Shown: in pieces, positions 43,241 through 53,104 of the stretch
How the letters are laid out: every line of letters starts with the position of its first letter
Position numbering within the stretch: the first letter of the stretch is position 1
Origin: Roseateles aquatilis
GTDB taxonomy: Bacteria > Pseudomonadota > Gammaproteobacteria > Burkholderiales > Burkholderiaceae_C
DNA length: 64,000 nucleotides
NCBI RefSeq assembly: GCF_002205645.1
Contig: NZ_NIOF01000006.1
Span: forward strand, 124,001-188,000
Direction of reading: 5' to 3'
Program-made: the position numbers and the translations under genes
Notes under the pieces: model-generated
Databases searched by the model: none
What the model was told of the DNA's origin: nothing
Seen by the model: the letters and a program-made list of their open reading frames with translations, nothing else

Positions 43241-44047
43241 ATGCCGCGCTTTTCCGCCAATCTTGGTTTCCTCTACCCGGAGCTTCCGTTCCTCGACCGT
43301 CTCGAGGCCGCCGCATGCGACGGCTTCCGGGGCATCGAGTGCCTGTTCCCCTACGACGTACCCGCCGCCCAGTTGCGCGCGCGGGCCGGGGCGAACGGGC
43401 TGGACGTGGTGCTGATCAACGCGCCGCCCGGCGACTGGGCCGCTGGGGAGCGCGGCCTGGCCTCGCTGTCCGACCGAGAGCCGGAGTTCCGCGGGTCCAT
43501 CACCCGTGCGCTGGCCTATGCCCATGAGGTCGGTGCGCCGAGGGTGCATGTGCTCGCGGGCTTGCTGGACGCGAGGGCGGACAGGGCGGCCGCGGTCGAA
43601 CGTTTTGAAGTCCGCCTGCGGTGGGCGGCGGAGCAGGCCGCCCAGGCCGGTATCACGCTGATGATCGAGCCGATCAATCCGCATGACATGCCCGGCTACC
43701 TGCTGCAGCGGCAGGACGAGGCGCATGCGATCGTCGAGCGAGTCGCGTCCGCGAGCCTGAAGGTCCAGATGGACCTGTACCACTGCGCGCGCGTGGAGGG
43801 CGACGTGGTCGAGCAGGTGCGACGCTGGTTGCCGACGGGCCAGGTGGGCCATTTCCAGATCGCGGGCGCGCCGGACCGACATGAGCCGGACATCGGCACG
43901 CTGGACTGGCGCGGTTCGCTCGCGGCGATCGACCAGATCGCCGCGGCGACCGGCTGGGACGGTTGGGTGGGTTGCGAATATCGGCCGCTGCGCGGCGCGG
44001 TACCGGGTGGCACAAGCCGAGGCCTCGGCTGGATGGAGACCGGTTGA
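43241..44047 (+). CDS. hyi: hydroxypyruvate isomerase
   Basis: A 268-residue TIM-barrel sugar-phosphate-isomerase-like protein. MPRFSANLGFLYPELPFLDR begins like E. coli Hyi. It has NAPPGDWAAGERGLA, the catalytic-Glu segment LMIEPINPHDMPGYLL, MDLYHCARVEGD, HFQIAG and the second Glu in WVGCEYRPL. The family interconverts hydroxypyruvate and tartronate semialdehyde. No gcl or glxR is nearby, so the pathway link is not shown. The ATG at 43241 gives the family start. It lies between an ileS fragment and the protease gene. Confidence 0.9.
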   Translation: MPRFSANLGFLYPELPFLDRLEAAACDGFRGIECLFPYDVPAAQLRARAGANGLDVVLINAPPGDWAAGERGLASLSDREPEFRGSITRALAYAHEVGAPRVHVLAGLLDARADRAAAVERFEVRLRWAAEQAAQAGITLMIEPINPHDMPGYLLQRQDEAHAIVERVASASLKVQMDLYHCARVEGDVVEQVRRWLPTGQVGHFQIAGAPDRHEPDIGTLDWRGSLAAIDQIAAATGWDGWVGCEYRPLRGAVPGGTSRGLGWMETG

Positions 44048-44129
44048 GCGCTCGGCTCGCGGAACGAGTGAATGGTTGGTGCGTCTGCGCGCACCCACCG
44101 TGCGCTCACAACCGCGGCGCCGTACTGCC

Positions 44130-45683
44130 ATGCTCAGACTCATTTTCGAACGTTGCGCTGTTCCCGGCGCCACCTGTCTCGCGCTGGGTTTCGCGTGTGC
44201 CGGCTCTCCAGCGCTGGCCCACTCGCCGGAGGACCCGGATCCTCCGTCCCGTCGCGTGAAGCGCGTGGCGACGACGGCGCAGGCGGAGGAACTGTGGGCC
44301 CAGGGAAGACTGCCAGACCCGCGAGACCCGTTGTCGCGCGAGATTGTCGACCAGGGACCAGCGCGGACCCTGGAGGATCGGCTGAAGCAGGTCAGTCGAG
44401 CGACCCGATTCCTCGCCGTCGGCCATGCGCACATCGGCGCCGCGGGCAAGAGGTGCACGGCCACCTGGCTGGGCGAGCGGGATAACCGAACCTATCTGCT
44501 GACGGCGGCACATTGCGTGCCGCGAAGCGAAGGGACGGTAGAGTTGCCGACCCAAGCCGAGTTCTTCGGCTGGAACGGGGTGAAATGGGCAGGTGGGCAG
44601 GGTGTCGTCCACTACCTGCCACCGCGCAGGGGCCACACGATCCGCGACCTGGACGAGGACACCGACATCGCTGTCCTCGAACTCGCCACGCTGGTGCCTG
44701 CGGTGGGACGCGACGGCGTCGCGCTGGATCCACCGCTGATCTATGACGGCGACAACGAAGGCTCTCAGACCGTGGATTTCGTTGGTTACGGCCGGACCGG
44801 CAAGGCGGGCGGGGTGCTCGCGGGGGCCGAGCCGGGCGGAGCCCACGCGCCGAACGGCTTCAGGCGCCAATGGGGACGGTCCGGTCCTCCAGAGGTTTCT
44901 CCGCGGTCGCTGAGGGCTCTGCGGGACGACACGGCGGAGAACTGGGCGGAAACGTCGCCCGGTGACAGCGGCTCCGCCTGGTGGCAAACCCACGGTGGGT
45001 ATCCCGTCATCGTCGCCACGACCTGTTGCGGCAGCCGCGAGACGGACAGCAAGGGTGATTCCGTGGGCGCTCGCCTGTCGCCTCGTGTCGACTGGCTCCG
45101 GGCGCGCGCGCCCGTCGTCCGGACCTGGTCGGAGCGGCTGACGGTGTCGACGCTGGCGCCCTTCGTGTCGCGGGACGTGGAAGTCGACGCCGGAGAGGGC
45201 CGCGTGTTCTTCTCGATGGTGGCCGGCAGCGGCGGCTCGGCGCCAACGGGTCTATGGTCGGGGCGGCGTGGCGTCAGCCTGCTGCGAGCTGGTGTCCAGG
45301 ACAGTGACACCGGTGCCCGCGCGGAGGTGGTGTTGCTCGCCGAGCGGGACATGGGGTGCGCGCTCAAACGAAAGCTGCGCTACCCCTCCTCATGCACCGG
45401 GATGACCTTGGGCCCATTGGTTGTCTCGTTTCGCTCAGAAGACAACCCCGAACTCCCGCGCGGCCGTTGGGTGGGGGAATTCGAACTTGAAGCCAAGGGC
45501 CAGTTCGACTCGCCTTACCAGGTCCGTTTCCCGGTCCACATTCGGCTGCACCTCAGCGACAAGTCGGCCTCGAGCGAGCCGTCTCAGGCCACCGAGCGCG
45601 TCTCGCCCTCGCCGCAAAGGTTGCTCACGCAGCGGCCGCAGATCGTCGGATGCGCCGGATTGGCGCCGACGTCCGCGCGGTAG
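44130..45683 (+). CDS. secreted trypsin-like serine protease
   Basis: A 517-residue protein. A signal peptide (about 1-30, [15 protein letters not shown]) suggests export. The S1 protease domain spans about 90-335, with H128 in [11 protein letters not shown]179 in [10 protein letters not shown] and S280 in [11 protein letters not shown]. All three catalytic residues are present, with Cys pairs for disulfides. A C-terminal beta-rich region (about 345-480) follows, of the kind seen as an adhesive or pre-peptidase-like domain. The last about 33 residues are read from the antisense of the ileS 3' end, a sign that the original stop was lost at a recombination joint. Substrate unknown. Confidence 0.8.
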   Translation: MLRLIFERCAVPGATCLALGFACAGSPALAHSPEDPDPPSRRVKRVATTAQAEELWAQGRLPDPRDPLSREIVDQGPARTLEDRLKQVSRATRFLAVGHAHIGAAGKRCTATWLGERDNRTYLLTAAHCVPRSEGTVELPTQAEFFGWNGVKWAGGQGVVHYLPPRRGHTIRDLDEDTDIAVLELATLVPAVGRDGVALDPPLIYDGDNEGSQTVDFVGYGRTGKAGGVLAGAEPGGAHAPNGFRRQWGRSGPPEVSPRSLRALRDDTAENWAETSPGDSGSAWWQTHGGYPVIVATTCCGSRETDSKGDSVGARLSPRVDWLRARAPVVRTWSERLTVSTLAPFVSRDVEVDAGEGRVFFSMVAGSGGSAPTGLWSGRRGVSLLRAGVQDSDTGARAEVVLLAERDMGCALKRKLRYPSSCTGMTLGPLVVSFRSEDNPELPRGRWVGEFELEAKGQFDSPYQVRFPVHIRLHLSDKSASSEPSQATERVSPSPQRLLTQRPQIVGCAGLAPTSAR

Positions 45684-48445
45684 TGCCAGCAGCGCTCGCA
45701 CTTCTGGTGCGACGACGGCGTCACCGTGATGCTCAGCGCATCGGCCAGCACCGCGTTCGCCGCGGACGTGATCAGCACGAACTTCAGATCGTCGCCCAGG
45801 CTGCTCAGCAGCGCCAGGTCCTCGGCATTCACGCCCAGCGTGACCTCGGCCTGCAGCGACGAGCCGATGGCGCCGGTGGTGCGCACCTCCTCGATGGCCT
45901 TGTTCACGGCGTCGCGGATCTCGTGGATGCGATTCCACTTGTCGATCAGCGCGGACTCCGTCGCGCCGAAGGTCCAGTAGGTCTCGGTGAAGATCGAATC
46001 GCCCGCGGACTTGCCCGCGAAGATCTTCCAGGCTTCCTCGGCGGTGAAGCTCAGGAACGGCGCCATCCAGCGCAGCATCGCGTTCGTGATGTGCCACAGC
46101 GCCGTCTGCGCCGAGCGGCGTGCCGGTGACTTCGGCGCCGTCGTGTACAGACGGTCCTTCAGCACGTCGAGATAGAACGCGCCCAGGTCCTCCGAGCAGT
46201 AGACCTGCAGCTTGGCGACCACCGGGTGGAACTCGTAGCGCTGGTAGTGCGCCAGGATCTCCTCCTGGAACTGCGCCGCGCGGGCCAGCGCGTAGCGGTC
46301 GGCTTCGAGCAACTGGTCCAGCGGCACCGCGTCGGCCGCGACGTCGAAGTCGGACACGTTGGCGAGCAGGAAGCGCAGCGTGTTGCGGATGCGGCGGTAG
46401 CCGTCCACCACGCGGGCGAGGATCTTCTCGTCGCCGGCGATGTCGCCGGAATAGTCGGACGCGGCCACCCACAGCCGGATGATCTCGGCGCCCAGCTTCT
46501 TGCTGGTCTCCTGCGGATCGACGCCGTTGCCCAGCGACTTGCTCATCTTGCGGCCCTTGCTGTCCACGGTGAAGCCGTGGGTCAGCAGGCCGCGGTAGGG
46601 CGCGCGGCCATGCAGCGCGCAGCAGATCAGCAGCGAGCTGTGGAACCAGCCGCGATGCTGGTCGTGGCCTTCGAGGTAGAGGTCGGCCTCGGGGCCGGTC
46701 TCGTGCGCGGCGCCGGCGTGGCTGCCCTTGAGCACATGCTCGAAGGTGGAGCCGGAGTCGAACCACACATCCAGGATGTCCTGGCCCTTGGTGTACTGCT
46801 CGGCCTCGGCGCCCAGCCACTCGACCGGGTCCAGCTTGGACCAGGCCTCGACGCCGCCGGCCTCCACCAACTGCGCGGCGCGCTCGATGAATTCGAGCGT
46901 GCGCGGGTGCGGCTGGCCGCTGTCCTTGTGCAGGAAGATCGGCAGCGGCACGCCCCAGCTGCGCTGGCGCGAGATGCACCAGTCGGGCCGGCCGGCGATC
47001 ATGTCGTGCAGGCGCGCGCGGCCGTTCTCCGGGTAGAAGCTGGTCTGCTCGATCGCCGCCAGCGCCGTCTGGCGCAGCGTGCGGTCAGCCTTGTCGACGG
47101 TGAAGACGCCGTCGCCCTCGTCCATGCGCACGAACCACTGCGCCGCGGCGCGGTAGATCACCGGCGACTTGTGGCGCCAGCAGTGCGGATAGCTGTGGGT
47201 GATCTTGCTGTGGGCCAGCAGGCGGCCTGCGTCCTGCAGCGCCTGGGCGATGACCGGGTTGGCCTTCCAGATGTGCTGGCCGCCGAACAGCGGCAGCTCG
47301 GCCTCGTAGACGCCGTTGCCCTGCACCGGGTTGAGGATGTCCTTGAACGCCAGGCCGTGCGCCATGCACGAGTTGAAGTCGTCCACGCCGTAGGCCGGCG
47401 CCGAGTGGACCACGCCGGTGCCGTCGTCGGCGGTGGCGTAGTCGGCCAGGTAGACGGGGCTCTCGCGGTCGTAACCCGGGTGCACGTGCGCCAGCGGGTG
47501 CTTGAACTTCAGCAGCTCCAGCGACTTGCCCGGCGTGACCGCCACGGTCGTGCCCGACAGGTTCCAGCGCGCCAGGCACTTCTCCACCAGCGCCTGGGCG
47601 ACGACGAAGTAGCCGCGCTCGGTATCGACCAGCGCGTAGGGCAGTTCGGGGTTCAGGTTCAGCGCCTGGTTGGCCGGGATGGTCCAGGGGGTGGTCGTCC
47701 AGATGACGGTGAACGCTTCCTTGTCGAGCTTCTCCAGGCCGAAGGCGGCGGCCAGCTTCGCCGGCTCGGCGCTCAGGAAGGCCACGTCGACGGCGGGCGA
47801 GTGCTTGTCGGCGTACTCGATCTCGAACTCGGCCAGCGACGAGCCGCAGTCGAAGCACCAGTAGACGGGCTTCAGGCCGCGATAGACGAAGCCGCGCTCG
47901 AACAGACGCTTGAGGACGCGGATCTCGCCGGCCTCGTTCTCGAAGTCCATCGTGCGGTACGGGTGGTCCCAGTCGCCCAGCACGCCCAGGCGCTTGAAGT
48001 CGGTGCGCTGCTGGTCGATCTGCTCGGCGGCGTAGGCGCGGCTCTTGGCCTGCACTTCGTCGCGCGGCAGGCCGCGGCCGTAGGTCTTCTCGATCTGGTT
48101 CTCGATCGGCAGGCCGTGGCAGTCCCAGCCGGGGATGTAGGCCGCGTCGAAGCCTTCCAGCTGGCGCGCCTTGACGATCATGTCCTTGAGGATCTTGTTG
48201 ACCGCGTGCCCCATGTGGATCTGGCCGTTGGCGTACGGCGGGCCATCGTGCAGGACGAACTTGGGCTTGCCGCAGCGCGCGTCGCGCAGCTTCTTGTAGA
48301 CGCCCTGGTCCTCCCACTCCTGGACCCAGCCCGGCTCGCGCTTGGGCAGGTCGCCGCGCATCGGGAAGGGCGTGTCGGGCAGGTTCAGGGTCGAGCGGTA
48401 ATCCGTCTTGTCCTGTTGGGCGTCAGGCTTGGAGGCGTCGGTCAT
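45584..48445 (-). CDS. ileS: isoleucyl-tRNA synthetase
   Basis: A 953-residue class Ia synthetase. The HIGH motif is in [19 protein letters not shown], the KMSKS motif in [10 protein letters not shown]. The CP1 editing domain lies between, and the C-terminal zinc finger is [18 protein letters not shown] with CGRC. Length fits the bacterial form. The ATG at 48445 was chosen over a TTG 9 bases upstream. It follows ribF on the same strand, as usual. The 3' end overlaps the convergent protease gene by 100 bp, and lspA is not next to it. Confidence 0.97.
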   Translation of the reverse strand: MTDASKPDAQQDKTDYRSTLNLPDTPFPMRGDLPKREPGWVQEWEDQGVYKKLRDARCGKPKFVLHDGPPYANGQIHMGHAVNKILKDMIVKARQLEGFDAAYIPGWDCHGLPIENQIEKTYGRGLPRDEVQAKSRAYAAEQIDQQRTDFKRLGVLGDWDHPYRTMDFENEAGEIRVLKRLFERGFVYRGLKPVYWCFDCGSSLAEFEIEYADKHSPAVDVAFLSAEPAKLAAAFGLEKLDKEAFTVIWTTTPWTIPANQALNLNPELPYALVDTERGYFVVAQALVEKCLARWNLSGTTVAVTPGKSLELLKFKHPLAHVHPGYDRESPVYLADYATADDGTGVVHSAPAYGVDDFNSCMAHGLAFKDILNPVQGNGVYEAELPLFGGQHIWKANPVIAQALQDAGRLLAHSKITHSYPHCWRHKSPVIYRAAAQWFVRMDEGDGVFTVDKADRTLRQTALAAIEQTSFYPENGRARLHDMIAGRPDWCISRQRSWGVPLPIFLHKDSGQPHPRTLEFIERAAQLVEAGGVEAWSKLDPVEWLGAEAEQYTKGQDILDVWFDSGSTFEHVLKGSHAGAAHETGPEADLYLEGHDQHRGWFHSSLLICCALHGRAPYRGLLTHGFTVDSKGRKMSKSLGNGVDPQETSKKLGAEIIRLWVAASDYSGDIAGDEKILARVVDGYRRIRNTLRFLLANVSDFDVAADAVPLDQLLEADRYALARAAQFQEEILAHYQRYEFHPVVAKLQVYCSEDLGAFYLDVLKDRLYTTAPKSPARRSAQTALWHITNAMLRWMAPFLSFTAEEAWKIFAGKSAGDSIFTETYWTFGATESALIDKWNRIHEIRDAVNKAIEEVRTTGAIGSSLQAEVTLGVNAEDLALLSSLGDDLKFVLITSAANAVLADALSITVTPSSHQKCERCWHYRADVGANPAHPTICGRCVSNLCGEGETRSVA

Positions 48446-48561
48446 GGGGGGCAATCGGTGGAGGCGGCCGGGAGAGGGGGCGGGCCGCGAAGGGGAAACG
48501 AGGCGCGGGGCAGGGCGTGCAGCCCATGCGCCGGCTGAGCGAGGGGAGGACGCTCAGCGCG

Positions 48562-49626
48562 TCAAATTCGGTCGCGGGTGGTCTGGCGGCGGACGGCGGC
48601 GTGGGTGCTCGCCTGATGGGCGAAATACGCGCGGGCCTGACGGACGTCCTCGCGGATCGCGGCGGTCAGGGCGTCCAGCCCGTCGAAACGGGCTTCATCA
48701 CGCAGTTTGTGCAGGAGTTCCACCCGCACGAGTTTACCGTAGGCCTCGCCGGGACCCAGCCGGCGCGCCAGGGCCTCGGGCCAGTCCAGCGCATGGATCT
48801 CCAGCAGCACGCGGCCGGCGTCCTCGACCGTCGGGCGCACGCCCAGCGACGCGACGCCGTCCAGCACCAGGCCGTCCGGGCCGTCGACATCGTCCAGCCC
48901 GCGGACCCGCACCGCGAAGATGCCGTGCGCGGCGGGCTTGTCGTGGTCGAACCGGAGGTTGAGCGTGCGGAAGCCGTCGGCGGCGCCCGGAGCGGATTCG
49001 GCCAGGCGCCGGCCCAGCTTCTGGCCGTGGATCACATGGCCGGAGATCGAATACGGCCGCCCCAGCAGCCGCGCCGCGCCGGCCATGTCGCCGGCGGCCA
49101 GCGCCTCGCGCACCGCCGAGCTCGACACCCGCAGCCCGTGCACCTCATAGCTCATCATCCGGGCCACGTCGAAGCCCAGGCGCTGCCCGGCGGCGTCGAG
49201 CGTGGCGTAGTCGCCCTGGCGCTTGGCGCCGAAGCGGAAGTCGTCGCCCACCAGCGCGTAGCGCGTGCCCAGGCCGTCCACCAGCACCTGCTGGATGAAA
49301 TCCTGCGCCGGCAGCGAGGCCAGCGCCTCGTCGAAGCGCAGCACCACGACCTGATCGATGCCGCAGCGTTCCAGCTCCTGCAGCTTGTCGCGCAACGTGG
49401 CGATGCGCGCGGGCGCGAGCTCGGGCTTGTTCAGCTTCCTGGCGAAGAAGTCGCGCGGGTGCGGCTCGAAGGTCAGCACGCAGGTCGGCAGGCCGCGGTG
49501 GCGGGCTTCCGAGAGGAGGAGCGCCAGCATGGCCTGGTGGCCGCGATGGACGCCGTCGAAGTTGCCGATCGTCAGCGCGCATTGCGCCGCGATGCCGGGA
49601 TGGTGGAAGCCGCGGAAAACCTGCAT
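48562..49626 (-). CDS. ribF: bifunctional riboflavin kinase / FAD synthetase
   Basis: A 354-residue RibF. The N-terminal FAD-synthetase domain has IGNFDGVHRGHQAMLALLL and TFEPHPRDFF, then SSSAVREALAAGDMAGAARL. The C-terminal riboflavin-kinase domain has GRPYSISGHVIHGQKLGRRL and SLGVRPTVEDAGRVLLEIHA. It converts riboflavin to FMN and FAD. It precedes ileS with a gap of about 115 bp, the common order. Confidence 0.96.
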   Translation of the reverse strand: MQVFRGFHHPGIAAQCALTIGNFDGVHRGHQAMLALLLSEARHRGLPTCVLTFEPHPRDFFARKLNKPELAPARIATLRDKLQELERCGIDQVVVLRFDEALASLPAQDFIQQVLVDGLGTRYALVGDDFRFGAKRQGDYATLDAAGQRLGFDVARMMSYEVHGLRVSSSAVREALAAGDMAGAARLLGRPYSISGHVIHGQKLGRRLAESAPGAADGFRTLNLRFDHDKPAAHGIFAVRVRGLDDVDGPDGLVLDGVASLGVRPTVEDAGRVLLEIHALDWPEALARRLGPGEAYGKLVRVELLHKLRDEARFDGLDALTAAIREDVRQARAYFAHQASTHAAVRRQTTRDRI

Positions 49627-49709
49627 GGGCGGGGATTATCTGCGGCCTTTCGCCCATGCGCGGCCAGCGGGCGCCGAGGGGGGCGCGGCCACGAGCACAA
49701 GGGTCGCGA

Positions 49710-51575
49710 TCAGGCGGCGGCCTGGGTGGGCCGGGCGTCCGCCGGCAGGGCCTGCGTCGGCAGGTGCCGCACCACGATGGCGAGCAGGTCGTCGATCTCG
49801 AACGGCTTGACCAGGTAGTCGTCCATGCCGCTGGCGGTGCAGCGGTGGCGGTCATCGTTGACCGCGCTGGCGGTCAGCGCCACCACCGGCGTGCGCGGCA
49901 GCAGCCGGCGCGCCTCCTCCTGTCGCCAGGCCAGCGTGGCCTCGAAGCCGTCCATCTGCGGCATCTGGCAGTCCATCAGCACCAGGTCGAAACGCTGCGC
50001 GCGCAATTGCTCCAGCGCGTCCAGGCCGTGCTCGGCCGGCACCACCTGCAGCCCGCAGCGCGTCAGCATGGTGGTGGCGACCAGCAGGTTGACGGGGCTG
50101 TCGTCCACCAGCAGCACGCGCCCGCGCAGTTGCGGCAGCGCCGGATGCGCGGTCGCCGTCGGGCGGGACGGCTCGGGCGGCGCCTCGGGGGCCGCGCAGG
50201 CCTGAAGCGGCAAGGTGAACTCGAACACCGACCCCTGTCCCGGCGACGACGCGCAACGCAGGTCGCCGCCCATCGCGCGCGCCAGCTCTCGGGAGATCGT
50301 CAGCCCCAGGCCGCTGCCGTCGCGGCGGCGCGGTTTGCCGGGCTGGGTCTGCTCGGCTTGCTCGAAGGGGGCGAAGATGCGCTCCAACTGGTCGGCCGGG
50401 ATGCCGTCTCCGCTGTCCTTGACCGCGAAGCGCAGCAACGTGCCGGCACGCATGTCCAGCACCGTCGAGACCTCGACGGTCACGCCGCCGTGATCGGTGA
50501 ACTTGATGGCGTTGCCAACGAGGTTGTGCAACACCTGCTGGATGCGCGACGGATCGCCCATCGCCCGCGCCGGCAGTTGCGCGGCGATCGCCACGTCGAA
50601 GGCCAGGCCCTTGGCGCGCGCGGTCTCGCCGAGCAGCCGGGTGACATCGCCGACGACCTCGCGGACATCGAACGGATGGGCGTCGACGACCAGCTTGCCC
50701 GACTCGATGCGCGCCAGGTCCAGGATGTCGTTGACCAGCGTCAGCAGGTGCTTGCCGGAGCGCCGCACGATGTCCACCTGCTCGCGCTGCTGCGCGCTCA
50801 GGTCGCTGCGCTCCAGCAACTGCGCCATGCCCAGGATGCCGTTCAGCGGGGTGCGGATCTCATGGCTCATCACCGCCACGAAACGGCTCTTGCTGCTGCT
50901 GGTCTCCTCGGCCGCGTCCAGCGCCAGCCGGCGCTGCTCGGCCAGCCGGGCCTGCTCGAAGCGCAGCCGCAGCAGCTCCAGCGTGCGGGCCTCGATGCGG
51001 CGCGATTCGAGCATCGTCAGCAACCAGAACATGCCCAGCCCGCCGACGCTCAGCCAGGCGACGGTGCCGCCCTGCAGCGCCAGCCGGATCGCCAGCGGCG
51101 CGAACACCAGCGACGCGAACAGCGCCTGCGCGCGCGCCCAGTGCCCCAGCGACACCATCGTGAACGCCACCAGGCCCACCAGCGTGGTCATGACGGCGCC
51201 ATCGATCTCCGGCAGATTCGGGGTGGCGAACAGCGCGCCGATCAGCCCCCAGGCCAGGCCGTCCAGGCCGATGCCGACGAGATAACGGCGCTCGGGCAGC
51301 GCCAGCGAGCGCTCCCGCAGCGGCAGGCGCAGGAATCGGCGTGCCTCCAGGCAGCGCCACAGGGAGATGCTCCAGCGCGCCGCCAGCCAGGCCAGCAGCT
51401 CGATCGCCGGCAGGTGCGGCCACAGCAGGATCACCGGCAGCAGGCTGAACAGCGCGCCGACGCAGGCAGGCATGAGCACGCGGGCCTGCAAGCCGGCCAG
51501 GCGCTCCGCCCGCACCTGCACCGCGACGCTCGCGGTGCCGGAGTCCTCGTCTTTTTGAATCACGGACATTCCCAT
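49710..51575 (-). CDS. hybrid sensor histidine kinase with receiver domain
   Basis: A 621-residue hybrid kinase. Several hydrophobic segments (about 35-190, such as VGALFSLLPVILLWPHLPAI) form a membrane sensor module. HisKA has H238 in FVAVMSHEIRTPLNGILGMA. HATPase has NLVGNAIKFTDHGGV, DSGDGIP and RRRDGSGLGLTISREL. The receiver (about 485-605) has VLLVDDSPVNLLV and LVLMDCQMPQMDGFEA with the phosphoacceptor Asp. Related enzymes pass phosphate to an Hpt protein; none is seen here. The signal is unknown. Confidence 0.9.
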   Translation of the reverse strand: MGMSVIQKDEDSGTASVAVQVRAERLAGLQARVLMPACVGALFSLLPVILLWPHLPAIELLAWLAARWSISLWRCLEARRFLRLPLRERSLALPERRYLVGIGLDGLAWGLIGALFATPNLPEIDGAVMTTLVGLVAFTMVSLGHWARAQALFASLVFAPLAIRLALQGGTVAWLSVGGLGMFWLLTMLESRRIEARTLELLRLRFEQARLAEQRRLALDAAEETSSSKSRFVAVMSHEIRTPLNGILGMAQLLERSDLSAQQREQVDIVRRSGKHLLTLVNDILDLARIESGKLVVDAHPFDVREVVGDVTRLLGETARAKGLAFDVAIAAQLPARAMGDPSRIQQVLHNLVGNAIKFTDHGGVTVEVSTVLDMRAGTLLRFAVKDSGDGIPADQLERIFAPFEQAEQTQPGKPRRRDGSGLGLTISRELARAMGGDLRCASSPGQGSVFEFTLPLQACAAPEAPPEPSRPTATAHPALPQLRGRVLLVDDSPVNLLVATTMLTRCGLQVVPAEHGLDALEQLRAQRFDLVLMDCQMPQMDGFEATLAWRQEEARRLLPRTPVVALTASAVNDDRHRCTASGMDDYLVKPFEIDDLLAIVVRHLPTQALPADARPTQAAA

Positions 51576-51793
51576 ACGACTCGGCCGTCGAGGAAACCGG
51601 CCGTTCCGCCCTCATGGCGTCATGCGCCGCCACGAGGCGGCGCTTTGTGCCGCGTTTCTACCCAAGGAATGTGACAAGTTGTCTCGGGGACTTCCCGGGG
51701 GGCTGCGCGAGCGGGAACGCTGATGCCCGCGAGAACCCGTTCATGTCCCAGTGACAACTCACCTCGACCATCGTTGACCGTAAAAGTTGCCCC

Positions 51794-53104
51794 ATGCGAG
51801 TTCCATCAATCCTCAAATCGCCGATCGACGGCCCGTCAGTCGAGGACGCCGCCGCGGCGAGGTCCACCGTTGTACGTAGCCAAACCCGACGCCCGCCGTA
51901 TCGCCTGGTGCTCGAAGGGCGCATGCATGAATTCACCCCCCATCTCGAAGCGGCGAAAGGGCTGATGAGCGAGTTGGCCGCCTTTGATCTGTCCGCTCAC
52001 AGCGCGCGCGAGGTCCTGCCCGGCGGACATGGACCCGAGAGTCGAGCGCTCTTCAAGCACGGTCTGATCAAGCCGGCCGCGGAACTGGAACGGCAAGTAC
52101 CGGTTCATCTTCAAGCCAGCCGGTTGCCCGGCGGCACGATCGTGATGTCCGTTCCGGGCAATCTCGAAGCGCTTGCGTGGGGAACTGCCTGCGTCAACAA
52201 CAACATCGATCGGGTCTTGAATCTGGTGCCGGCTGAGCCGAAGAACCCGGATCCGAAAGCGCCTGCGCCGCTGATGTCTCAGAAGCACGTGACGTCGAGA
52301 GACGGCACGGTGGCCGTCGACTTCGAGTGCCGGCGGCAAGTTCGTCTAGGCCATCACGACCTCCCCGTCGAGCGAATCCATACGGTGACCATGACCCAGT
52401 CGGGGCGATCGACCCGCCTGGACGATCCTGCGCTCTCGAAAGGATCGGCGCGACGCGTCGCGGTCCTCGATTTCCCGATGTTTCCCGAGGACCGGTACAT
52501 CGATCCCGAGGGCGTTCAGGAAGCGCTGTCGTTGTTGCCCGCCTCGACAGGCGGGCGTCTGGTGATCATGGCGCCGGCCTTGAGCGATGAGGTCGCAGTG
52601 CTTGCCGCCGCGCACGATCTGGCCGGATACATCGATGCGCAGCCGTCGGGGAAGCCGCTCTCGGACAGCGATCTGGACGATCGCATCGTCGCCACGTGCG
52701 TCGGCCTTCGCATGAATTGCCATTCGGCGCTGTTTCAGCATGCCGATCAACTGGCGACGTTGCGCTCCTTCGCACATGCACGGCGAGCCGACAACAAGCG
52801 CCTGAGACTTGACGAGCAGCGAGGGGAGGCCCCCGCCGATTGGCGGGATGTGCCGATGCCCCCCTCCATTCTTCGATCTCCAGCGCATGGGCGGAGTGCT
52901 GGCCGGGTTGGGCGGGAGGGGAAGGTGCGAATGCGTTCGGTCGCCGACGTGCAGAAGTCCAACCCGGGTGAGGCAGACAGGGCTGCGCTGCGCAAATACT
53001 CGACGCGGCCCGTCGACCTGGTCGGCGAGCGGCCGAAGCTCCAGCCGAGACCGAAGCCTGTCGTCGAGCAGGTCCCGTTCGACGATTCCGATCAGGACGA
53101 CTGA
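51794..53104 (+). CDS. orphan protein: PTP-like fold without catalytic residues, with SILK and RVxF-like motifs
   Basis: A 436-residue protein, paralogous to that at 54029 by shared blocks: VMSVPGNLEALAWGTACVNN against VMAAPRDKEAVLWAAACVQH, and AVLAAAHDL against AVFAAAHAL. At the phosphatase-loop position C249 and R255 of the paralogue are replaced by Ala260 and Glu266 (MAPALSDEV), so it should be catalytically dead. SILK occurs at 5-8 and SILR at 358-361. KVRM at 377-380 follows, a near match to the RVxF motif. Such paired motifs dock eukaryotic protein phosphatase 1. The tail is acidic (FDDSDQDD). No signal peptide. Composition looks less GC-rich than neighbours. A host-directed effector or pseudophosphatase is an inference. 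Confidence 0.72.
   Translation: MRVPSILKSPIDGPSVEDAAAARSTVVRSQTRRPPYRLVLEGRMHEFTPHLEAAKGLMSELAAFDLSAHSAREVLPGGHGPESRALFKHGLIKPAAELERQVPVHLQASRLPGGTIVMSVPGNLEALAWGTACVNNNIDRVLNLVPAEPKNPDPKAPAPLMSQKHVTSRDGTVAVDFECRRQVRLGHHDLPVERIHTVTMTQSGRSTRLDDPALSKGSARRVAVLDFPMFPEDRYIDPEGVQEALSLLPASTGGRLVIMAPALSDEVAVLAAAHDLAGYIDAQPSGKPLSDSDLDDRIVATCVGLRMNCHSALFQHADQLATLRSFAHARRADNKRLRLDEQRGEAPADWRDVPMPPSILRSPAHGRSAGRVGREGKVRMRSVADVQKSNPGEADRAALRKYSTRPVDLVGERPKLQPRPKPVVEQVPFDDSDQDD

Noticed and set aside
41343-45683. Transposon or phage as cause of the rearrangement
   Set aside because: No transposase, integrase, terminal inverted repeats or target duplication was seen; the flanks are allelic copies of hyi and ileS, which point to homologous recombination.
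51576-51793. PIP box (TTCG-N16-TTCG) or hrp box before the first orphan effector-like gene
   Set aside because: No pair of TTCG elements at that spacing was found upstream of 51794 or 54029, so there is no promoter evidence for type III regulation.
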